A stretch of DNA of 64,000 bases, taken from contig CM044967.1 of the NCBI GenBank assembly GCA_024516035.1, positions 8,869,413 to 8,933,412 on the forward strand, written 5' to 3'. This document shows positions 56,601 to 64,000 of the stretch, piece after piece; the stretch's first letter is position 1; every line of letters starts with the position of its first letter. A model generated the notes under the pieces. The model was not told where the DNA came from, did no database searches, and saw nothing but the letters and a program-made list of their open reading frames with translations. This DNA comes from Bactericera cockerelli (Eukaryota; Arthropoda; Insecta; Hemiptera; Triozidae). Position numbers and translations under genes: made by a program.

Positions 56601-59600
56601 ATCTAGATATCTTCTCTCTTTAAGATGAACCTTATGCCTTGTGCTTATATTTTTATAGGCTTTTGTTACCTGACAAATGTTTGGTTGAAAAAAAATTTCA
56701 TCATCATCATAGGGTGGCGTCATCGTGAACGATGGTAGCCAGACAGTGGACAACAACACTTTTATGTAAAAATATTTTCTAATTAATTAAATAATCAAGT
56801 ATAATAATTTTATGTACAATACAATTTGCAGTTCCTCCAAGGCCACAGGCGCCTCCTTCTTCTCAACCACAGATGCCACCACAACAAATTCAACAGAGTC
56901 ACCTCTATACACAAAACAATAGTTATTCACCGGGGCCCCCTCAGCACCAGCCGGCTCCTGCTCCTGCCCCACAACCTCAAGCACCACCTGCCAAGGCACA
57001 GAGAGACAAGAAGATCATTCCAATAATAGACCCAAAGACCAATAGAAATGTCATAGAAGATATGGAACAACAGCAAGCATCACAGCAGACCCGTGAGCAA
57101 CAACAGACCACCACTAATACACGTCAGGTAAAATACATGAGTTAAAATATCCTGAGTGGTCTTTTATATTTGCAGTTAAGGCACTATCAGTACACATACA
57201 TAAAACTAAGCAGATACACACTCACACACACGCAAACAATCAGAACACACTCATGAAACTAAGAAATTACATACAAAACATGTATCACACATCACAGAGG
57301 TCACCAATAGAAGGTACTTTGTTATCTTGAGAAACAAATAAAATCAAATCTGTTAGCAACAGTCCGAATCCAATTCAAACTCATTGGACTTGTTTTAATG
57401 GCTTTGAAAAGGTATGGCGTGTCTCATGTTTTAGAGGCAAACGATTGGTGAAAATATTCATGAGAAAAAACAATATTTATATTTTTTACCTATAATAATT
57501 GAGAATGAAATAAATTGCTCAGTTCATCTTCTATGTCTTGTTATTTTGCCATATATTTTTGCGTCGACATTCCAGTCTTACAATTCACTACTGATTACAG
57601 ATTTTACAATAAAATTGAGATTGTAGTAACATACTAAATTACATAGAAAGAAAAGGTAATTGTAATAATAATATTGCTTTATTTATGCTAGGACTAACAG
57701 GTCCCATTATTCCAGCACTAAGCCCAAGACGTATTATTTTGTAGTCAAAATCTCGAGAAAAACTTGTCATGTCCCGGCTAGGTTTTGAATCCTCTGAATT
57801 ACCAGATCGATTTGTAGACTGATCGATGTGTATGTGATGAAGCACTCACACGAATGCCATAGATCCTGCCATACGTCTATGGCACCATAGAAAAAAATTG
57901 TCACCATAGACCCAAATGTGGCTATGTTAACAAAGACCGATCACACGCTATGGCAAGGGAGATTGCCATATTTATATGTCGCTCTGCCATATCGTGTGAT
58001 CCTACCTTTATTCTATACTTCAATCAAGAGATTTATAAAAAGTTCGAAACACCAAATATCTTTAATATTTTGTAATTCTGTATACCAAAACAATACTTTA
58101 TTTCAGATTGAAGACTTACATGGAGGTGTGCATTTATATGAACGTGAAGAACTTGTATCTCTTGAACAACAAGCTCCTGCTATAATGCCGCACATTACTC
58201 ACATGATGCATCATCATCATCATCAAGCACAACCTATACGTCTGTTACATCATCCCAGTCCTAGCCCTCCTATGATTCCTCATCCTCAGATCTTGCAGAG
58301 ACCGCCTAGTGGTAACCAAATGACCCATTCCCCTCCCATGCCTACACGCCCTTCATCTACCCCTAGTTCTGTAGTACAATCCCCTCTAGTCAATGACAAT
58401 ATAGAATCTCTACATTCCCAAGCTCATGTTAACTCGATTCCTACTGTGTCAGCTTTGAGTACAGGTCCTGAAGTTGACCTCGCTGATTTGAATCAGAAAG
58501 TACTTTCTAATCACGTGCCAAACATGATTAACAAAAATAAACATAAAACTGGCACTGTAGTGATTCCCAACCTAAATAGGATTTCGGCGTGTGACGAAAC
58601 TCCTCACCATTTTGTAAATAACAATAGTACCCCATTAGTAAGTAATTTGAGAAATCAATCTCCCCTTGATTTACACAATACTTCTTCCTATCCTATTCAT
58701 TCTAATTCAAGTGATCAAAATCCCATAAACTATCAAAATCAGACCAAATTTTTCCCAGAGGTTGACACTGAAAGCTCCCACGACTCACAATATCCTGAAG
58801 ATGGTTGGTAAAATTACAATTTATTTTGTTAACTATATTCATTATTTAAGTATTCGTATGTCATATTGCAGGGAGAGGAGGGTTCTAATGGAGTATTATT
58901 AATAAATAAATAAAACCTCTAATAACCCCAACCTTATAAAAAGATTTTATTTCTCCTTGCTGGAGTTCTGTGTGACATCTCTTTTTGTTTTGGATATTCT
59001 GTAAATTATATGCTCTGTTTTCTATTAATCAAAATGAAAACCATGATTTTTTTATTACATTTTATCTATTCCAAACCACAAATAGTTAATGGGAAAACGA
59101 GCAAGAATAAATGTGCGTAGCTGGTACGATTCCCAGCGAATGGAGGGTAAAACCCCCATCCTGACTATCTCAAGTCAGGACGTTAAAACCAAAAAGAATC
59201 AATGGAAATGAAAGGAACCTAGGCATTGGATCTGGGCGTCCATATAATCCTGTCACCACCGTGATTTAGGAATATATCCCTATCTCACGGAAACGGCATT
59301 ATTATTATTATCATGTTTTTAGAATATATATTTCTCTGTTACAGAATTAGAATCATTTAGGGACAATTATTACATGATAATGTTTGTACTGTATTTCTGA
59401 ACGACCATATAAAATATAGTTAACATTACTCCATTCTTTCAACAGGGTCGTATTATCAACAAAATAACACGAACCAGCAGGCTCAAAAAAATTATTCGAA
59501 TGTTTCTGTGCTGAAAAGGTCAGCCAATGCCTCTAAATCGCCAAGTTTTGAAAATATTGCTGATCAATCTTTGAATGAATCAAACGGGCACCCAGCAGTT

Positions 59601-62600
59601 AGTGATGTCGCGCTGTGTCAACAGGTTAGTGTATTTTAAATATTAACCCTTTTAAGACAAGACTTTTAATTACATCTTCTGCCTAAGTAACATACTGTAT
59701 GCTCGTAATGATCACTGATCACTCTCATATACAGGGCTTCCATAAAGCATCACCCAGGCCTGGTTTCTCGGAAACTACTCAAACTATCAGAAAACCCATA
59801 TCCCTTTATTTTTTGGGGGAATAAGTTTTAGCAAAAAAAAAAAAAATGCCTACACTTCCCTAGTCAGGCTGGGCAATGGGCATATAGATCAACTTTAAAA
59901 TCTTAAATGAAATGGTATGTCGTGTGACATATTTTTTAAAAGCCTTATTGAGAGAAGTTCTTTGAAACAAATTTTAGTAAGATACGACATACCGTTCTCG
60001 AGATAGGGTCGGCCGTTCTGGCTGATATCCATATGTTTTGATCTATAACTCGTTAACCGTAAGTTGTACAGAGGAAATGTAAACTACAATTACATAGGTA
60101 AAATTCAAGCCGACCTGAGTGTACTAGGCTTACACAGTTATAGAAAAAAAATATTTATTTTATTTTAATTTTTTATCTAGAATACCGAATCTCAAGACGA
60201 AATTCAAGAACAGGCGCATTCTACGACTACAAATGTCTCAGATGCCACACTTCTTCCTGAACCCTCTGAAGAGATCATCGAAGATGATGATTATGATTCT
60301 TCTGTGCCTGCTACAGCTTCGCCACTTCCTGTTGCTCAAAATTTACCTCCTTTAAAGCTGAAACACTCCTACCAACTCGGTAAGCAGAATTTTCAATGTG
60401 TTGAGATTTTCCTAAACATCTCGCCCCTATTTATTCATAAAGCACAAACATTAACTCGATAGTATTTATCAGCTCAAAGCCCAGCAAGCTTTCACCACTT
60501 CTGAATCTTCCTCTAGCTCTTCTTACACACATGCTTGCTGCTCTAATAATGCTCATTCTGACTCCTTCTTAATAAATATCTAAATACATTAGTTCTCATT
60601 TTATGGGAATGTAAAAAATTCTAACTAATATAACAAACTTTAAGTTGTGTACTAGACGCTTGCGGCCAAGCCTTCGGCGCGGGTGAGTTTATCGAGTTTA
60701 ATACATATGTATTTTTAATTTTCCACAATAGTCCAATCAGAGAGCCCTTCAGATGCTATTTATTTATTTACACTTTTTTTATACAAACCAATCAACAATG
60801 AATTAAAACAAGGAAAAAAAACTTAAAAATATATTCAAAAAAATATAGAACAAATTTATATTTAAAATTGTCTTGTAATCCGGGGCGTAGTTCAATGTCT
60901 TAGCCATTTTCTGCCAATTAACCCCGATGCTACAGTGCAAAAGTTTAACTAACGAATAAAATTTTGTAATATTTTTAGGGAAATCCCATAACTACAACAT
61001 TTGTTGGTCCCGCGATCATATATCTTGAGTTCACCTATTATAACTGTCTTTGTTTACCCATTACAATAAATCAATGTTCGGTATGATCGGTAGATATGTT
61101 CGGTAAGAAAAAAAAAAAACGAGTAGTTTCGAATATGAAAAAGGTCATCTGTTTGCGAAAGAAAAAAAAATGTTTACTTGTCCTGTAGTAGAACGCGGAG
61201 ACAAAAAGTAATTTAGAATAATGCCTAAAAGCTTCAATTCAAAGAATTCTCATTACGAGTGTGAAATTTGAGTGTGAAAAAGCTCAAATTTAAAAAAAAA
61301 TGGACTTATTGAAAAGCTTAGAAGCTCTTAAACATTGAGATAAAGAACCATACCAAATTTCAGCTCAATCGGACTTGTACTTCCGAGATATACCAGTATT
61401 TGAAAAAGCTCTGTTAAAACCATGCAAAATTTCAACTCATTGGACCACGTTCACGGTTCACACACATCACCCACCCAAAAATCCGACCATTCATTATATT
61501 AAAAATATAACGGTTTGGTGGAAGAAATTGCCCTTGGCAATTACCCAATAAGGTAGAATTATCTTAGGAGGTGTCATATATTGTAAATCAAAATTATATT
61601 AAATAAAGAATAAAATCAAATCAAACCCCCTTAGGTTGGATAGTTTTTTAATACCTTTTTTGTTGTTGAATATAAGTGAAGGAAAAAAAATCCTCATCTT
61701 CTTTACACTTATAAAACCGTATAAGTGTATTATTGCAACGTGCCCTCAAGCTGAATGTGAGTAAATTTTTACACTACTACATCCATAAAAATGCTTCATT
61801 TTAGTATTGTCTCATACGTTTGTTGTATCATGTGATTTCAGATCAATGGAGTCCAATCAACCAGGACGGTTTCAAAAAATATAGTCGTGACTTTCTGTTG
61901 AAACTTAAAAACGAGGCAATGTCTAGACCCAAACCTGCCAACCTTCCTGACCTAGAAATAGTTCTAAAAGATTTTTCTAAAACGAACCATGCAAAGAACA
62001 GTTCTCACAACTCAATGTTTACACCACACTACTTGGCTAAGCCAGTGAATATTAGACAGAATGCAAGACAACTGCCTGTGATCAAACCTAGAAGCATACA
62101 ATCTGGAAAAGTATCTAAACCAGCCTCTAAATCACCCAACATTGTACTCTCTCATCTCCCTCAAGGATGACATAAAACTTAGAGAATCTGAAAACGCTTG
62201 GCGACCTAACAACACAATTGACGAAGATGAAAAGTTCTATAAAGAAGTACGGGGTGTGCTCAACAAACTAACTCCCGAAAATTTCGAGTCTTTGAAACAG
62301 CAGTTCAAGGATTTCCCAATCAACACAACTAAAAGACTTGATAAAGTAATAGACCTTGTTTTTCAAAAAGCTATTGCCGAACCAGGTTTCTCAGAGTTCT
62401 ATGCTAAAATGTGCTATGAGATGATGAAGAAAGAAGTTATTGATGATACAAAACCAATTGAAGATGGAAAACACCAATCTGTAAATTTCAAACATTTATT
62501 ACTGAATAAGTGTCAAGTTGAGTTCGATAAAAATGAAACAGAGGAAAGAAAAAATGACATCAGATTAGAAGAAATTAAATCTGAAAAAGATCCAGAGAAG

Positions 62601-63820
62601 CAAAAGGAATTAAGGTGGGTATAAAAATTAATGTTTTTTTTTTCTTCTTCTTCTTCTTCTGGAAGGCAAACATTTTAATATTATTTTTTTACGGGTTAGA
62701 AAATATCATATTTTTAATTAGGTGAGTTCCCAAGCAGATTTATTGTCCATCAAAGAATATAAATTTTATCTACCTGTATTTATTTCCCAAGAATCTGAAT
62801 TTTATTTCCTAGAAATATGTCACTGTATTTTTTTGGGACAATTATTTAAATAATTTCCATTTTCCCCCAGACTATTGTTTGAAGAAGAGGAAAGACTTAT
62901 TCGGAAGAGATCAGTTGGAAATTGTAGATTCATTGGAGAATTGTACAAATTAAACATGCTGACAACGTTTATAATGCATGACTGTCTAAAAAAATTATTA
63001 AAGAAGAAAGAAGAAGAACCTCTCGAGAGAGCGTGTAAGCTATTGTCCACCATTGGAAAAGATCTGGAAAGTCACGTAAGATTTATTTATTTTACTATTT
63101 AGTTTTGATATTGACTAATTAACGAATTATTCTGTATATCTTGTAAAATTTTGTTTATTTTTTTTAATACACAATTGTATAAAAGAATCATTGCAATCTT
63201 GTGCTCATCAAGTACCTGCAATACACATGCTCAAAAATAAATAAAACCACATAAGAGAACAAACACATTGACAAGAGTTGTTAATTGCGACTCATTATAG
63301 ATTTCTGGGATTCATGACATATTTAGGCCATCTTCAATAATTGTACTGCTATCTTGTATTTTTTCTAGTCTATTTGAGAGATAAAAAGAAAATTGCATGT
63401 CCATTTTCTTACCACTCGTACTAATTTGTATTATTATATTTATTTCAGGATAAAGACCCTTCAAAAATGAGGGGTTATTTCAACACAATGGAGGAACTTG
63501 CCTCAAAAAAGAACAGTCATATTATTTCCTCTCGAGTACGCTTTATGCTGCAGGATGTGATAGATCTGCGCAAAAATAAGTGGATACCAAGACGAAATGA
63601 GAATCGACCAAAGACTATTCAGCAAATAGCTTATGAAGCAGAATCTGAAAAGTTTGGAATGAATCTGAACAAAAAATCTCTGTTACCATCACCAACACTA
63701 CTCGAAGGAGACAGAAAAGCAGCGTTTCAACTGGCACAAAAAGAATGGAAACCTCATCAGCCAACATATAAAACAAATAACTTTGTGATTGACAAAACAA
63801 AATTCGCTTCCGTGATGAGG
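50630..63820 (+). CDS. eIF4G: Eukaryotic translation initiation factor 4 gamma (3' part beyond window)
   Basis: The scaffold of the eIF4F cap-binding complex, joining eIF4E, eIF4A, PABP and eIF3 in the cytoplasm. Exons: 50616-50693, 53325-53522, 54196-54260, 54928-54987, 56319-56355, 56832-57127, 58107-58803, 59446-59624, 60181-60379, 61842-62110, 62166-62614, 62871-63075, 63449-63820; every phase matches. The first ATG seen is at 50630, but the frame is open to the upstream acceptor. The N-terminal part is Gln/Pro-rich with '[16 protein letters not shown]'. A His run follows (58213-58230). The eIF4E-binding site is '[12 protein letters not shown]' (Y-x4-L-L) after '[10 protein letters not shown]'. 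The MIF4G domain starts in exon 11 ('[13 protein letters not shown]', '[14 protein letters not shown]', 'FAEL'-type helices, '[15 protein letters not shown]', 'STIGKDLE', '[18 protein letters not shown]'). The MA3 region must lie to the right. Confidence 0.95.
51850..51925 (+). repeat. tRNA-like SINE head, family D
   Basis: 'tgtggccaagtagtgttgtg' as A box region and 'gggtttgaatcccagtg' as B box, in an eIF4G intron. Confidence 0.6.
52311..52969. mobile_element. MITE with 'taccgtaagacggg' terminal repeats
   Basis: Left 'taccgtaagacggggtta' and right 'aacccgtcttacggta' are inverted copies, with subterminal 'ggagcaattttacccc' near both sides. TA at each end may be the target site. About 659 bp, no coding frame, in an eIF4G intron. 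Confidence 0.82.
54538..54737 (+). mobile_element. Hammerhead-bearing tandem repeat (Penelope-like or retrozyme-like)
   Basis: The phrase 'gttctgatattcatgtacat' starts at 54538 and again at 54682, and both are followed by the same ~55 bases, giving a 144 bp period. The ribozyme lies between the two, so a transcript of a longer array would be cut into unit-length RNAs. Copies on the other strand are at 7085-7130 and 7437-7655. Intronic in eIF4G, same strand. Confidence 0.82.
54627..54687 (+). ncRNA. Type I hammerhead ribozyme motif
   Basis: All invariant parts are present in order: stem I outer CAGAAC (54627-54632) with GTTCTG (54682-54687); stem I inner GCCTG (54637-54641) with CAGGT (54675-54679, one G-U); core CTGATGA (54642-54648); stem II GAGC/GCTC (54649-54652, 54659-54662) with loop CAATAA; GAAA (54663-54666); a 2 bp stem III closed on the palindromic loop AGCT (54668-54671); cleavage triplet GTC ending at 54674. 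The very short stem III with a self-complementary loop is typical of hammerheads in Penelope-like elements and retrozymes, which tend to cut as dimers. The internal loop of stem I can offer the usual contact to loop II. Confidence 0.88.
55424..56135 (+). repeat. Repeat family A, full-length reference copy
   Basis: The longest uninterrupted copy, about 712 bp, from 'acttccgagaaatttc' to 'cataattggcagtgt', in an eIF4G intron. Contains 'gtctgtaggtccgtcggtc'-type 4-5 bp repeats and 'ggttaaagagaccatgcgcc'. Both ends carry 'gaagtattgtgt' in direct orientation. Confidence 0.85.
57662..57830 (-). repeat. SINE family A copy in an eIF4G intron
   Basis: 'aataataatattgctttatt' tail, 'cccattattccagcactaag' body and 'gtcccggctaggttttgaat' B-box end, all as in the copy at 845-1056. 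Confidence 0.7.
57846..58003. mobile_element. Possible small MITE
   Basis: Left 'tcacacgaatgccat' and right 'gccatatcgtgtga' are near-complementary, and 'cctatggca'-like motifs alternate in both orientations inside. It ends about 100 bases before an eIF4G exon. Confidence 0.45.
59105..59305 (+). repeat. 5S-SINE tail and adjoining short repeat in an eIF4G intron
   Basis: 59127-59190 carries 'gcgaatggagggtaaaaccc' and 'caggacgttaaaacc', the + orientation of the 5S-SINE 3' part. 59219-59305 repeats the 'gggcgtccatataatcctgt' element also found at 19917-20010. Confidence 0.55.
59735..60070 (+). repeat. Copy of the foldback family at 49091-49790
   Basis: 'aaacccatatccctttattt', 'tagtcaggctgggcaatggg', 'cgacataccgttctcgagat' and 'aactcgttaaccgtaagttg' are shared with that element's left half. 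The inverted right half is absent. Confidence 0.65.
60380..61841. other. Large eIF4G intron
   Basis: AT-rich intron holding the inverted relative of the 47730-48200 repeat (about 61240-61420). No additional exon recognised; the flanking exon phases fit without one. Confidence 0.6.
62111..62165 (+). other. Probable 55-nt intron in eIF4G
   Basis: The reading frame changes between the eIF4E-binding exon and the MIF4G exon. A donor at AAA|gtatct (62111) and an acceptor after the pyrimidine-rich 'ctctctcatctccctcaag' (62147-62165) restore the frame exactly and join 'SIQSGK' to '[12 protein letters not shown]'. The size is near the minimum for insect introns. Confidence 0.75.
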
Positions 63821-63842
63821 GTAAGAAAATAATGGATATGAT

Positions 63843-64000
63843 ATAATAATATCGCCTAATTTATACTTCCCGATTAGGACATCATTCCAGCAGTAAGCCC
63901 AAGATGTATTTAATGTGGACAAAATTCCAAATGGGAGGATAACTTTTCATGTTTCGGCTGTGTTTCGAACCCGCGACCTCTAGGTTGCGAGACCGACCAT
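63843..64000 (-). repeat. SINE family A copy at the window edge
   Basis: 'aataatatcgcctaatttat' tail, 'cattccagcagtaagccc' body and a B-box-like 'gtttcgaacccgcgacctc'. The head continues past 64000. It lies in an eIF4G intron. Confidence 0.75.

Noticed and set aside
62111..62170. A frameshift mutation in eIF4G
   Set aside because: A 55-nt intron with good splice sites restores frame and homology exactly, and all other exon phases agree.

Overview
This window is nuclear DNA from an animal, most likely an insect or related arthropod. It has three spliced protein-coding genes with GT-AG introns, AT-rich introns, and dense LINEs, SINEs and MITEs. I cannot place it to order. All three genes read on the + strand: a Smaug/SAMD4-type translational repressor (coding 13046-20144), calcineurin subunit B (36857-40907, last exon not found), and translation initiation factor eIF4G (50630-63820, running off the right edge). 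Smaug and eIF4G both act on mRNA cap-dependent translation; I see no sign that they are co-regulated.

Layout. 1-13.0 kb holds repeats only: a dispersed ~700 bp family, tRNA-derived SINEs, a CT microsatellite, a ~1.6 kb minisatellite (2755-4366), MITEs and a decayed hammerhead-bearing repeat. 13.0-20.8 kb is the Smaug gene. 20.9-28.1 kb is a nest of retroelements: a two-ORF LINE on the minus strand, facing a frameshifted reverse-transcriptase element with a restriction-like endonuclease on the plus strand. An assembly gap of 100 N (28149-28248) is followed by a nearly intact two-ORF LINE (28249-33429). Directly after its poly(A) comes a second copy of the Smaug 3' end (33430-35792). I read this as most probably an unmerged alternative haplotype joined across the gap. 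36.8-41 kb is calcineurin B, with a nested foldback element in one intron. 41-50.6 kb is repeat-rich intergenic DNA with SINEs, a 5S-derived SINE and large inverted repeats. 50.6-64 kb is eIF4G, 13 exons whose phases all agree, including a probable 55-nt intron.

The most interesting find is a type I hammerhead ribozyme motif at 54627-54687, inside an eIF4G intron. It lies in a repeat with a ~144 bp tandem period. A second copy at 7437-7655 (minus) has two changes in the invariant core. This is the arrangement of Penelope-like elements or of small metazoan retrozymes. Other notable points are the likely false duplication, frame conflicts in Smaug exon 4, an apparent transposon excision footprint seen by comparing the two Smaug copies, a LINE whose ORF2 has no AUG, and a LINE ORF1 esterase domain with its catalytic serine position changed.
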